A stretch of 64,000 bases of DNA from Lithospermum erythrorhizon (GCA_019722365.1 JADFUC010002198.1:62001-126000), one strand, 5' to 3'. Shown: positions 48,480-61,600, counted from the stretch's first letter. The notes: generated by a model from the letters alone, not told the origin. Numbers and translations: made by a program.

Positions 48480-51400
48480 AATGCTGAAACTTGCTCTGCG
48501 GAAGGGCGTTTAGTAAACATATCGGGCTGCTATCTCAGAAATTCCACTTTGTTTACCATGATTCTCTTCTCACCTCTCAGAAAATGATATACTGCTAATC
48601 CCGACTGAGTGTGAGTCTCTGCATCACTAACTAGTCCTCTCAACTAGATACCCTCCTTAGCGTACCTTTCCGTGAAGTGCCATATACTCTTACTTCCGCA
48701 GTAGACAAAGTCACCGTGATTAAAAGATGTAATCTCCAACTCATAATGTAACCACCAAGAGTAAATACATAACCAACCATAGATCTTCTAATTGCCTACA
48801 TCTCCAAGATAGTCGAATCCAGCACCTTAAAATTAAATACCCGACTATCACTACTATAACAAAGACCACATCGATGATCACTAAGATAGCGAAAAATTCT
48901 TCACACCGCCAATATTTTTTACCAGTACAACCATAAACCTACTGACAACACTAACAACATGTGCAAGATCGTGTCTTAGCTGCTAGACTATTGTAATACA
49001 TCAAACTTCCAACTGCACTAGCATAAGGTATGCGTTCCATATATACCTTCTCAATAGATGACTTAGGTGCAAATGCAACACACAGACGTGCATTTGAAGC
49101 ACTAGGAGTATCAATTGGCTTAGTAGTAGTCATACCAAATTTGGATAGAACCTTCTCAATGTAGCCTTTCTGTGATAAGAAAAGTTTCATCGAACTTCTA
49201 TCCCTGAATATCTCCATTCCTAAAATTTTCCTTGCATCAAGCAAATCCTTCATTTCAAAACTCACCACTACAACTTGTTCACTTTCTTATATCGACTTAT
49301 CAACCGTAGCTACTAACATATCAATAACATATAAAACTAAGTAGATAAGGGAACCATCACTAACCTTGTTATAGTAAACACAACTGTCATATGGACTTCT
49401 TGAATACCTAATCTCCATCATGTAGCTATCAAATCTCTTGTACCAATGCCTCAGAGACTACTTCAAACCATACAATGATTTCTTCAACCTGCAAACATAT
49501 AGTCTCCTCTTTTCGGTTCCCCGAAACCATCCGCTCGGTCATAAATTTCTTCTTCCAACTCTCCATGTAAGAAAACTGCCTTGACATCTAACTCGAAAGT
49601 TAAAAGTCCCCATGCGGCAACCGCAAACAAAGAACACTCGATAGAAGTATGCTTTGACTACAAGTGAGAACATTTCATTGAAGTTCCTACCCCTCCTCAT
49701 TGACTAAAAACGCTCCAACAACCAATACTAGCTTTATATTTTACCCAGATGCTGATAACCTTTTCTATCTTCGAAAAACACACTTGCAAGTGACAACTTT
49801 TCTTCTTGTTGGTTTTCTAGCCAACTCCGAAGTCTTATTCTTTTGAAGTGATTCTATTTCATATTCCATGGCAGCAAGCCATTGGACCGACTCAGTACCA
49901 GTTACAAGGTCGTTATAAGAAGCTAGCTCATGACGATCAACTTCCTCCGCAACTCAGAAAACAAAGCGCTAACATATCCTCATACTCATACCCTCATGGA
50001 AAAAGTACTCCATAATTAGCTCTTCTTGGCCATCGTTATACCTATGATGTTCATCCGTGGGGATGAAACTTCATCAGTTTTTGACCGTGGTCAGAAAGAG
50101 CTACTCTCACCATTATCACTAACACTAGAATCTCTCTGCTCCACCTACTTCCTAACGCCATCTTTTTCTTTAACAATTGTGAATTTTATGGTTGAACTAA
50201 ACCTAGAATTTTCATCAAATATCATGTTTCTACTCATAATAACTGTTTTCTCAAATGATGACCAAATTCTATTTTCACACCATCACCATAGCCTACAAAT
50301 ATACCCTTATTCGCTTTTGGTTTTAACTTACCCTCATTCACATGATAATAAGAAATTAAAAATTCAACCTAGCAATCAAATAGACTTATCAGCCACAATC
50401 AATCGAGTTTACGTGATGAATACCTCGTGGTGAGGATCACGGTATATCAGATAGCAGGCTATGTTGAGTGCTTATGCTCAAAACATTCTTGTCAACCCAA
50501 CATTTGAGAGCATACAATGAGCTCTCTCCAGAAGTGTCTGATTCATACATTCTGCTACATCATTCTACTGAGTTGTATGCCTAACCTTATGATGCCTAGC
50601 AATCCCTTCCTACTATAAACTCATCAAACTCAAAACTAAAATTCTAATTATTATTTGATGCCACTGCCATTCTTCTTCCCTGCTTTTGATTTTCCGATAA
50701 TTAAAAGTATCACTTTTCTTCCTTCATAATAAATACTCAAGTCATCTTCAATAATCATCAATCAACGATAGACAATACTTATGACTCCCAAAGATTCAGC
50801 TTTGTGAAGGACCCTAACAATCGGAGGATGTAATCCGCTGTACCTTTAATTCTATTACAGTCGCCGAAAATTTGTTGCCATGTACTTTGAAAGGCACAAT
50901 GTTTACAAACTCCAAAGTCTTTTCACTGCACTCCCCAAGAAGATTGTCCCTAGCCATAATATGCATCCATCTCTCACTCATGCGACCAAGCCTCATATGC
51001 CACAAGTTAGTCATATCATCATCATCAATAACAGAGGATGCAACAGCAGTAGAATCCAAAAGGGTAGCACCTTGTAAGAAATACAATGTACCCCACTTAA
51101 CACCTTTCAGGATTACCTCAAAACCCATACAGACATTTATCACTCCACCTTCACCTCTGAAGCTGAACCTTTTTTTCTCTAGTAGACTCAACGAAATCAG
51201 ATTCTTCGTTATTAGTGGAACATGTCTAACATCTTCTATGATACCGAACTTACCATTATGAGTCATAACGTTCACATAACCTATCCCAACTACTTTGCAA
51301 ACAGAAATGTTGGTCATAAAAATATTACCACCATCTACTTGCTCATAAGTAGAAAACGATTCCCTTTTAGGACAAAGATGATAAGATGCTCCATAATCAA

Positions 51401-51905
51401 GTATCCACACATCGGTGTAAAACTTGTGGTTATCGTCAACTAATGTTATATCTTCCTCGTATTTTGTACTACCCTCGGCAACTACAGTAGTACCAGATGC
51501 ATTAAATTGCCCCTGCCTCTTCTTAGGACAATCAGTTTTCCAATGCCCCTTCTCATTACTGTAATGATAGACATCCCCGAGTTTCGGAGTCGGTTTGATT
51601 TGTTTGTTAGGAAACTTCTTTTTCCCCGGCTTAACAAATTCCTGATTACTATTGACAATTAACCCAACCGCCTGATTATCCGAACTAGGACTACTACAAC
51701 CATGTCTCAATTCCCTGTTATGAAGAACATATCTAACTTCTTCTAGAGTTTTAGAGTCCTTACCATTAGTCATAGATTCCTTAAAATTTTCATATAATGG
51801 CGGTAAAGAAACTAACAGAATTAAGGCAGCATCCTCATATCAACATAAATATCAATATTATGCCAATCTAATAACATTGTATTTAGTCTTATCTGGGTTG
51901 TCTTT
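48480..51905 (-). pseudogene. copia gag (3' part)-pol pseudogene
   Basis: From right to left: gag (LVSLPPLYENFKESM near 51800), then an open stretch 51773-50814 of 319 residues. In it the zinc knuckle (residues 69-82) ends in KGHWKTDC but its first two Cys are Tyr and Ser; the protease motif is WILDYGASYH (residues 123-132) instead of DSG. The GAG-pre-integrase motif is LWHMRLGRMSERWM. A broken integrase region follows (50750-50400), then the start of reverse transcriptase (VQWLAAMEYEIESLQKN near 49880). The catalytic YVDD appears as YVID at 49320-49331, then FEMKDLLDARKILGMEI (49268-49200) and YASAVGSLMY. RNase H remnants end near 48480 with DMFTKRPSAEQ. Mutated active sites and many stops show it is dead. 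Confidence 0.88.
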
Positions 51906-51939
51906 TTAAGGATGTACCTGATGGAAAAACTATGGATAT

Positions 51940-52850
51940 AAGGAGTATAAATAAATCCATAATTCTGTGGATCTTAAAAGCATACTACATTGAGTTAAAC
52001 AAACATATTTACAATATATGAATAAAATGTATATTCTATATCGCAATGAGTAAATTCCACTAAAGTTCCTGACACGCCCAAATTCACAACGTGAATTTCC
52101 GACTTCTTCAGCCTCCTTGTTGCAACATCAATCGATGATATCTCTAGTCAGTCCACACCCGTGAGAGGCTGAATCAATAACCGACATGCCAAGAAATGTT
52201 TAATTTAACAAAACCAAAACCCAAGAAAAATTCTTGGAGAATTTCGCCAAGCAAAATACTAGGTTTTTTGATGAAAAGATTTTCTAATTCTGATGATGAA
52301 AAACCCTAAAGTTCGCTTTATATGTACAGTTAAAACAAGAACGTAGCAACCCGTTAAGATATTGACTCATAATCCCTATTAGTTCGTTAAGACACTAATG
52401 AGTTGCTAATGAGTTGAACTATTTAATTAGCTTAATTAAATAGTAATGAGTCAATATCAATAATCTTCAAGTTATTGATAAATATTTCAGGCTCACTCGA
52501 ACCAATTAAATAACTATTTAATTGATTCTATTTGTTCAATCGATATTCTACATAAAATGTAATCCCTCAGAATTGAGAACACATTTCTCAATTATATGCC
52601 TTTTAATTTCATATGAAATATAACTCAACGCCATCGTATGTGTGTGATCTTTAGGCTCGATAATAGTAAGTTGTATAATAATAATAATTGACCAATTACT
52701 ATTATTATAACTTATTAATGAGTAAGATCTAGCAATCACTCATAACCCCTAAATTATCATGCGAGAACTCCACACTAGTAATATACAATTACTAAGTTGA
52801 ACATTGCCTTACAATCACATTTAACCCAATCAAATGAATTGATACACAAT
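51940..52850 (-). repeat. LTR-like insert (probable solo LTR) within copia gag
   Basis: gag similarity stops near 52850 and resumes near 51905 at the next expected gag segment (MLLDWHNID). The 0.9 kb between them is non-coding, starts on the - strand with TGTGACAATTGTG and contains a TATA-like CATATAAAGCG near 52316. The structure suggests a solo LTR of a different element. I could not confirm a 5-bp target duplication. Confidence 0.6.
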
Positions 52851-53245
52851 TGTCACACCAAGATAATAAACTAATCAATTTCATCGATTTCCAACAGTAC
52901 TCTTCCCTATATATGAGCCTAAATAGACGTTGCTTCAGCAACAACTTGTTGGTTAAGCTTTTGGTCATATACAAAATTTTCAACTTAGTTTACAAGCCAA
53001 CAACAATTTACTGCTCAGAAACTTCGGTAATAATCTCGTCATCCACAGACAACAATAATGTTTGTGACTTCTCCGCAGAACCAATTTCTCCAAACGGTGT
53101 ATTCTTATTCTTCTCATTGAGGAGCCCAAATCTCATCTCGCTCAATAACGCTCTCACCTTTGATTTACACAGACCAAAAACTGCTTTCTCTCATTAACTT
53201 ATCAACTTTCAACTTTACCACCCATCGATTGGCCGTATTAACCCA
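52850..53245 (-). pseudogene. copia gag N-terminal part
   Basis: On the - strand: VRALLSEM near 53150, then QTLLLSVDDEIITEVSEQ and ILYMTKSLTNKLLLKQRLF, the classic copia gag (UBN2-type) core. Two stops interrupt it. It is cut off from the rest of gag by the LTR-like insert to its left. Confidence 0.85.
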
Positions 53246-53285
53246 CTCCTCGAAATTGACATCAGCTTATTATAATAGATTAATC

Positions 53286-54087
53286 TGTGAACATCACGTT
53301 AATTATATAAAAAGTTGTAGAAGCAGTAACAATATTAGATTTAACGTGGTATTTTAACAATGTGTTAGGACTAATCCATGTATGAGCCACCAAACGTATT
53401 CTTTTATCATGCACGAACAACAGAGTATTTATTTGAGCAACATGCTATCAAATGATGAATAATTCATGGCTAAAAGTAATCTATAACCCTAAACCAGAAG
53501 TATATAGCTCTCCTATATCAGATGTCTAGGTTACAATGATTCAAAAACATGTCGAGAAGTATTTTTTTTGCTAGCTGACTTAGGAGATTGTATTAGAGAT
53601 TAGTTGAAGATTCGTAGAAAATGTTTTACGTATTTCTCAAATCGATGAGAATTGAACAGCATTGGGTTAAACTTGATGATTACCGCTAAATAACACGTAA
53701 ACAATCAAACATGGAAAGAAAAATGATTAAAGCAACAAGAAAAGAGCAAATTTTTTGTGTAGAGAAGTATTTATAGTCCAAAACAAAAATCCTCTAAACC
53801 GTCGTAAATCTCTCAAGATCTAGACTCTGGCTAAGTCCCGACTAAGTCCGTGAAACTCCACGAACCAATAATCTGCTTTCTATCGGGACTTGGTTCATGT
53901 CCCGAGCAAGTCCCGAACCTCTCCCGGATAGGTCGTCAGATTTCTCAAAGAACGTACTCACTTCGACTCGGGGTCGGGCTCGATCGGGACTCGAGTCGGC
54001 TCAGAACCCCGATCCAAACCCCCCGACCCAAGTCCCGGACACAATGTAAAAACAAATTTTCAACACGATTTAAGACACTACACAACA
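53286..54087 (-). repeat. 5' LTR of the copia element, with internal insertion
   Basis: Collinear with the left LTR except for about 197 bp at 53565-53761, which is bracketed by the direct repeat GAGAAGTATTT. Many CGGGACT and GTCCCGA phrases lie at 53880-54050. Confidence 0.8.
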
Positions 54088-54797
54088 ACAATTATTTTGC
54101 ATATCGCTTATTTCCTCCATCCCTAAACTGTCAAGTCCCCAACTCAAGTCCCTAAACCGCTAATTATTTGACTTTTTATCCATTTTGGAAATTTCAAAAT
54201 AGAGTATTGTTTGACTTATTGTGAGAGTAAGAAAATGAGGAAAATTGATTGTAAGGATAATTAGAGTTCTACTTTAATTTTATATAAAAGTGAATGAGAC
54301 GAACGATTAGGGTGGGAGGGAGTTGAAACATTGAGTACTAATCATTTTGCATTCCAAATGTGGACGCCTAGGTTAACTTTTGTTTTTGAAGATTGTGGTA
54401 TCGTTGGGATACAATTGTCAAGCAAACTTGTTTTTACATTGTTACCTGTTAGGCAAATAAATGTGCCAAATCATGTTCTGGTCATGATCAATTTTGATCA
54501 ATTATGCACATAAACATGTTCTTAAACAGTGTTAAATCGTTTCGATCAATAAATGTGCCAAATCATGTCATAACAACATATTTTAGTTGCCGACAGAGTA
54601 ATAAAGTTGGTTTTCAATGAGTACATACATTGGAACTCTGTAAATGTAATTTAAGTCGACTCACTTGTGAAATGCACAGATAGACTACTAGTAATCACTT
54701 TGTTATGTGCATGATTATTATTAGACATGTTCATTCACGTGTTGTACTGTTACAGAAGTTAACAATCATATATTTGAAATAAATTAATGCAAATTTG
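54088..54797. other. Intergenic
   Basis: No gene or repeat boundary recognised. Confidence 0.45.
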
Positions 54798-55885
54798 GCT
54801 AAATTTCATTTTGACACCAAGATTTCTTTTTATCATTTTAAATAACATGAGCGATTAAATCTTTAAATAACTATCTATAAGATATTTTTGCACCGAAATT
54901 TTGAAATTTTTTGACACCTCGAACTCTACATATAATGCATAAACATAAAACCAAAATAGATAGTTTAAATATATTACACGTTATGAGTCATTTTTAAATA
55001 AAAAATACTTAATTGGATCAATATCAATTTTAGTTAATTAAAATTCAAATAATACATTATTTTCAACCTTACATCCAATTCTCACCTTCTACCCTCTCTT
55101 TACCCCATCCTAACACCATTTGAATCTATCCAAAACCCCACTAACTTTTTCAACCATAAAACCATAAAACCCGCACACAACTCTACTTTACCCCCTCCCT
55201 CTGACCACAGAAACATAAGAAATGGTTACATATCAAGACTCCACCAACACGGATGCGCCTAGTCTCGACCCTCGCCGGCACACTCGCGGCTCCGCCATCT
55301 TCGCCGGCCGATCCCACGCCTCCTTTACTCTCAACATCGGCCTCAAAGGCCCGAACCTGAGTCTGCAGCATTTACCTCAAATCCTCCTTAGAAAACTCGA
55401 CGATTAACATTTCTATTTTTACTCATTACAAATTAACAAAATAAATAAATACTCATTCATATTATTAAATACTTCCCCTCTCAGGTGATTAACTAGTAGT
55501 TCCTCCGTCCCAACAAGCTGTCGAGACAAGACGCATGTTTTCTGGATTCGAATGCTGGAAGGGATTTGGCAGAGTTTGACAAGTTTTAATAGAGGCGCGA
55601 TGTGGTGGATACAGAGCGACAAGGCAAGAAGGTCGGGTACGGGGTGGGGGCAAGTATGTCAAGACGATGCTTTATTTGATTTTAATTAATTAAAAATTGA
55701 TATTTATCTGTCTAATTATTTGTTATTTAAAAATGACACATAAAGTATAATATATTTAAAATTTCATTTTGCTATTATATTTATATACAGTAGAGTTCGT
55801 ATCTTTAAAATATTTTTTTCAAAAGTTCAAAGTGTCAAAAATTTCTTCCGTATGCTTATTCAAAGGTCAAACCTTTAGCACTATT
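54798..55885. mobile_element. Element with long inverted repeats (~200 bp), relative of the 7.1-kb MITE
   Basis: The left arm (about 54798-55045) and the complement of the right arm (about 55690-55885) share 'tttttgacac', 'cgaactctac', 'tttaaatatatta', 'gtcatttttaaataa' and 'ttaattaaaat' in order. The left end GGCTAAATTTCAT equals the terminal motif of the MITE at 7151-8050, and the C-rich patch near 55080-55115 parallels the one at 7430-7460. The centre (55180-55660) is more GC-rich and may be captured host DNA, but no product is recognisable. Confidence 0.65.
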
Positions 55886-56435
55886 TGAAGAAAGTGTTTT
55901 TATATGTCGGAATGAATTAAAATTCTTAACAAATCAACTTTTACGAGTTTATAAATTTAAATAATATTTAATTTTTCAAATGAGATTCATATGTTATTTT
56001 TAATAACACTTGGAGTAATTATTATAAAGTAGAAAAATGGTTTCGAAAGGTGCTTCAAATATAAGTTTTTCATCAAGGTTTCATCCTAAACTGAGAGAAA
56101 ATTAACATAATAAATCTTCTTTATTTCATTTTATAGCTTTTTGAATGAGTCACGATAAATATGAGGGAAGATTTGAGCGTTCTGATTCAGATGCTCTAAA
56201 CCAGCTTGAGACAAAAATGGAATCATTCTACAAGATATGTGTGTGTTAATTGTTATCAAAAAGATAATGAGATGAAACTTAAATGAAATCAAACTTAATT
56301 TATCAAAAAAGAAATTGAGATGAAATCCTGAAAGATATTGTCATAAAATTAGTTGGCACTGATAAATGAAATTTCCTTGCCGATATTTCCAAATACAAAG
56401 AATATTTACAACATAATAATAAATGCGAATAAAAT
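55886..56435. other. Intergenic
   Basis: No supported feature. Confidence 0.45.
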
Positions 56436-56560
56436 AATGGCTAAGAATCCTGATTCATCATGATTATTATGAATGTCATATATAAATAATTATACAAGTT
56501 AGTATTACGGTTGATTGAACCCCTATAATATATGTTACTACAAAATCTACATTTAATATA

Positions 56561-56733
56561 CTTTCACCCATATTTCTTAGGGACATTTGACTTTACTAAT
56601 TTTATGCAAATTTGAATAATACCACAAATTCAAATTTTTCCTAAATTACATAATTCACAAATTAATCAAACAAGAAACCAATTGTGGAAATTCTATTTTG
56701 AAAAAAAGTCCCTAAGAATTTGGAATGGAGGAG
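56561..56733. mobile_element. Stowaway-like MITE inside an LTR
   Basis: A 173-bp segment has inverted ends (CTTTCACCCATATTTCTTAG and the complement CTCCTCCATTCCAAATTCTT, both followed by AGGGAC or GGGAC) and TA on both sides (56559-56560 and 56734-56735). The partner LTR at 57700-57848 lacks it, so it is an insertion. Confidence 0.8.
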
Positions 56734-56765
56734 TACAACATAATATCTAGAATATTCTAATTTGC

Positions 56766-57695
56766 CAACGAAGCAAACGGAGGAGCAATTTAACGCTGAG
56801 ACTTAGATCTCAAATCATCAAAGAGTTTTATCGAAGACCTTTGGTAAAAATATTATCTATTATCTCATGCAGAGAAGGAACACGAGACAATACCTAATCC
56901 TGTCCCTTGTTAATTTTTCACGAATCTAAATTAATATCCATTTCAATGAGTTTAGTGTTGATGTTGAACTGATTACCGAGATAAACAAGTTACTAATATT
57001 ATCGTAAAAGATATCCAACAAGATTCGTAGACAACATTAGCAACACCTCTATATTCATCCTCTATACTAGAACGTGAAAAGGTTGGCTGCTTAGTCGAAT
57101 TTAGATAAGATTATCACCTAGGTAAACACATTAACCGTATATAGATCTACGAGTGTCGACAACCACCCCAATCAAAGATATGTGAAAGAGATGTTTGGAG
57201 ATAGATGAAGAATATATATATAACCCATAATTCAAAGTAGCCCTAATATATCAATTATCTGGCTTCAATTGTCGCATGAAAGACGACTATGTATGAAAAG
57301 GCAAATTTATTGAACAACGAAGAGAGATTTAGTCCAAGAATAAATAGTAAATGCCCCCAAAGAAGACTGGTGATATTTTGTAGGATCAGAGCAAGAATTC
57401 CTTAAGAAATGTCATTTGGCCTTGCAATCAACTGGAGTAGACGAAGGTTTACAAGAGGACATTCCAGCTTTCTCGATTATTTCTGTAGCATATTTCTTTT
57501 GAGAGAGAAAAATACGCTCGAGGTCCTCAGCAAAAATCCCCAAAATAAGTTAGAGGTCCCAAATCCTTCATGGAAAACTCAAATAAAGATGTCGTATAAT
57601 CGATGTACGAAGCTCATTAGAAATGAAACTAATACGAGCGTCATCCACACATAGTAGAATATAAGCCACTTTGATGTCCCTATCTATAGATAAAG
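56766..57695 (-). pseudogene. copia reverse transcriptase/RNase H fragment
   Basis: The - strand matches the C-terminal part of a copia polyprotein at nucleotide and short-peptide level: the segment around 57640-57400 corresponds to the 'DD' palm region through the YxSxVG-preceding part, and 57060-56780 to RNase H (the GVANVV and NSLK-type stretches). Frames are repeatedly broken, so I rely on the order of pieces. Recognition is by family pattern and has no single long motif behind it. Confidence 0.6.
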
Positions 57696-57886
57696 AGAAA
57701 ATTATTAGAATGAATCATCATGATTATGAATGCCATATCTAAATAATTATACTAGTTAGTATTACGGGGTTGGGATTGAACTCCATAATATATATGTTGC
57801 CAAAATCTACAATTAATATATAAATATAATATCTAGAATATTCTAACAGTACATCAACAGGTTAGTAGTACGACAATATGGGCGCC

Positions 57887-58220
57887 TGATCACAGCGCGT
57901 ATAATGAGAGGTTTAAATTAGTTGTAATCGCTGGAGCTCCAACGGCTAGTAAAGTAGGCAGCAAATGATGATGGAGGCGCTATTAGTCGACGGGAAGTTA
58001 TTAGTCGCGGGCGAGTCCACTGTATAAATAGGAATTTACGAAAGTGACAAATTAATAACAAAAATATTTCTAATTAATAAACATGATTTCTTTTCCATTT
58101 TCTCCTTTTTTCCTTCATTTTCCCCGCTAAGTGACATCTCTCCATTTAGCTGCTGACTTCGCCATTTCAAGCTTCCAAAGCTTTAATGACGCTTTTTAGT
58201 AATCAACCCCAAAGATTTTT
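57887..58220 (+). repeat. 5' LTR of the + strand copia element
   Basis: Carries a TATA-like TATAAATAGGAA at about 58023 and ends at the primer-binding site. Matches the right LTR in order. Confidence 0.8.
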
Positions 58221-58639
58221 TATGTATCGCAGCATAGGCAAGGTACTTACTAGTGCTTTTTCCATCAAATAATTGAATCAATTTCACAAATCAATGGCGG
58301 ATTAGAATATCGGAGATGATGTGCAAAACGCAAAATGTACAAAATACACAAAATGAAGTCAGGAAGAAGCTCGAAAATAGTAGATGATCCTATCTACATG
58401 GATCTGATCATTCTGGGCTGATATCATGACAGACTACGGCAGATGAACTGCATATCCCGGAGTAGGTCAATGATGACGCTTCTGAGGCTAGAGGGTTAGG
58501 TTCCTAACCTAAGAGTTTTGAGGCACCTTCACTGGCGTGGTACCATAGTCACCTGAGGAAGTGTGAATTCGACGTTAATTTCCTCGGATAACGAATTCCA
58601 TCTCTTCTCAAGTAAATTATAAGAGGTTTTATATTTTGT

Positions 58640-61600
58640 AGTAGCGCCACGACTATGGATCAATTGTATGAGTCGAGAAGAAATGTATATTCTACATAAC
58701 AAGGATGCACTGTCTGTATTGCTAACAAAATGAAGAAAGGCTGGGTTGAAATTATGTTTCAGTTAAAGGCCTTTGATGTGTTTACACGGACGGGGTTAGA
58801 GATGATGTTGTTTCGTATGTGGGATTAGTTGGTTTCATGTAATCGTAAAACCGCATATCAGCCGATGAACCTTTTCCCACATTAGCAAATCATACTCTAT
58901 GATTACTCAAGCCGAGCAAGAGAGAACAGCCATGATTAATTGTGTTGATCTAGAAACTAAGGTTATGCAAAAGTTGTGGTTCAACTCCGGTTATAGTGAA
59001 CCCACATAAGGGAATAAAGAAATTTTAGGAGAGACCATGAACAAAAAAAGGCGTAAAGAGCTTTGTTGAAATGTAAATTTTGTGGGTAAAGTGGCACTCA
59101 AACCGGTTGTTTCAAGTCGATAGGTTTTCCGACATGGGAGCAAACAAGGTAATAATGCAAATACTTTTTCCAAAAAGCTAGAGCTAATTCTAACAAGGAA
59201 GGCAAGAGCATGCTTGTTTTGATACACCACAAGAATGGAGGTAAAAGCAGTAACAGGATTGAAATGCAAGGCAATTTATCGTCAGACGATGCACAAGAAT
59301 CGAAAGAGCTCTTGTTGTAGCATCTAATGCTATTGTTGAGTATGGAGGTAGTGCTTTCACTCTAGCTGTTAGTATTTCCTGTGCTAATAACATTGGTTCT
59401 TGGATAATTGATAGTGGTCCATCAACTCATATGTGAAATATCTAAGCATCTATGACTTTTTACTACCAACCCCTATTTCCATTCAATTTCGATCATACTC
59501 TCTCTAGGCTTACACGCTGAACCGTTAAACTAGGCTTATTAATATATCTGTTTTTAAATGCAAACTTTATCTATTTTGTAAAGTTGTTAACCTTTTCCAA
59601 TATACCTCTTAATTTCTTTTCTCCTCATGTTTGTCTGTTACATTATTCTAACCAAATGCACTATCAGTAGCTGCCAAAGAAGGAAATGGACTTTACATTT
59701 GACACTGATTCTTTTAAGCATGTTATTCTTCAATTTGATAAATGTAATTCTAAAGAGTCTTTGGTTAATCATTTGTCTCATAGAATCAATAAATCTCAAG
59801 ATAAAGAGATTTTTCTTTGGCACCTCGACAGGGTCATACATCTTCTATTGTAAATAAATCATACTTCTTTGGCACATATTATCTTTTCCTATTAGTCATT
59901 CTAAAACTACTAGCAGTTTTCAATTGGTTCACATGGATTTACGGGGGCCTTATAAGTTAGCATCTGTGGCCGGGTGCAAGATACTTCCTTACTATGCGAA
60001 AGAATTATAAGACGACCGGGATCTATTTTGCTAACCGGAGCAAGACTCCAAACTTCAAACCCGTAGAAGCGCTTGTCCATGGTCCATACCGCTTGATAAA
60101 ACAAGGAAGTGTGTCGAGATAGATAATGGCACGCACTTACTAATCTTTCGCTTTATTTCATCTTAGTCGACTGACATCGCTTCATCTAAGATCACGTGGT
60201 CTACTCTCCACCGCAAAAATGGTAAAATGAAAGAAGTAGATATCTTTAAGGGGCAGCCAAGGCCATCATGTTTCAAGCTAATTTACCAAAGTTTTTTGGG
60301 GAGACTCTATTCTTAGCAATCCTGCTATATCATAAATAGAGTTCCTACGACACTTTTATAATGGAAACTCCTTTGAAATGTTATTTACTAAACCCCACAT
60401 TATGAAAGTTTTTTATAGTTTATGCTATAACAAATACACAACCTCAAAAAGACAAATTTGAGTCTAGATCATCCATATCTTTTGCCATTATCCTCCAAAC
60501 CAAAAGGTATTATAGGTCGCACAACTTAGTTACTCATGTCAGTTTTTTGTTTCAAGAGACGTGATCTTTTAAAGAAAATATTTTTCCTTATAGATCTTCA
60601 TGTTTTAGCTCGTATCACAATTCACCGGGACATTTTATCTATGTTCCTATTACCTATGACCCTCCTATGCAATAATTCAATCTCTTAAGAGTCAATCCAC
60701 AAGATACAAAATGTCTTTCAACTTTTCGATCAAACTACTGCTAAAAAACAACAGATTCCAAGAGCTTCCTATACCTTCTCCTCTTTTCCTGCTAGGAAGC
60801 CCACTAGAGTTAGAGAATCCTCTAGATGACTTGATGATTATATTGTGAACACGATCTACTTCTCTTTTTTCATCATCATGCTTTCGCTACCACACATGAG
60901 GTGTTTCTTGCTAACATTGCCACTATCCAAGAACCACATAGTTATAAACAAAGTTAAACAATATGCGTAATCGGGCGATAGTAATGCAAAGACATGAACT
61001 CAATGCATTAGAGGACAATGACATGGATGGTGATCTTCCTCATTGGGAAGAAACCAATTGATGTAATTGGGTATAAATGAAATGCAACTCATCAGACAGC
61101 CGACAACACAAGGCTGACAGCGGCTAAAGACTACAATCAAATCGAGAGTTTGACTATTTTGATAGTTTTTCTCCCTCAGAGCTAAAAAAGTGTAACTACG
61201 TAGGCTTCTGTATCGGGCTATGGCAAATCGCAAAGTTCCGGTTTCTTCATCAACCTGATATAAATAATGCTTTTTGCATGAATTCTAGATTACGATATAT
61301 ATATGGTGTCTCTATGTATTTTACAAGGCTTCTCCACAAAGAAATTGCAGTTAAAAGGTCATTGTATGGCCTTAAACAGTCTCAAGGAAATGAAACTACA
61401 GAGTTCACTTCCAAGGATTATGATTTTGAGCAATCCACAATGACAATCGCTTATTTGTCATGTCTAATGAAAGCAATGTTTCATGATTTTGGTGGCATGT
61501 ATAACATACTACTATGTGATCTCGTAATCCGAATACATAAGCGGAGGCTTTTCTGATGATCAATTCACCATTAAAGACCTTGTAGTGACAAAATATTTTT

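Larger units (their letters stand above)
47687..54087 (-). mobile_element. Full-length decayed Ty1-copia retrotransposon, antisense, with nested insertions
   Basis: Two LTR-like direct repeats (47687-48235 and 53286-54087) flank gag-pol remains that read on the - strand in the copia order gag, protease, integrase, reverse transcriptase, RNase H. Inside the left LTR edge the - strand reads GATGGAGATT just before TGTTGTGTAGTGTC, a copia-type polypurine tract and LTR start. The right LTR is longer because of a ~197-bp insertion. The primer-binding site is not clearly preserved. LTRs differ strongly, so the insertion is old. Confidence 0.85.
56436..57848 (-). mobile_element. Internally deleted copia element, antisense
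   Basis: A ~940-bp fragment of reverse transcriptase/RNase H (- strand) sits directly between two LTR-like repeats: 56436-56762 and about 57700-57848. Both contain 'catgattatgaatg', 'taaataattata', 'gttagtattacgg' and 'atatctagaatattctaa'. gag to integrase is missing. The left LTR carries a MITE insertion. Confidence 0.75.

Noticed and set aside
50026..50433. 135-codon open frame on the + strand
   Set aside because: It is the antisense shadow of the copia pol remains that read on the - strand.
55183..55407. Short Arg/Ala/Gly-rich open frames on both strands
   Set aside because: They lie in the centre of an inverted-repeat element, have no exon signals and match no family that I know.
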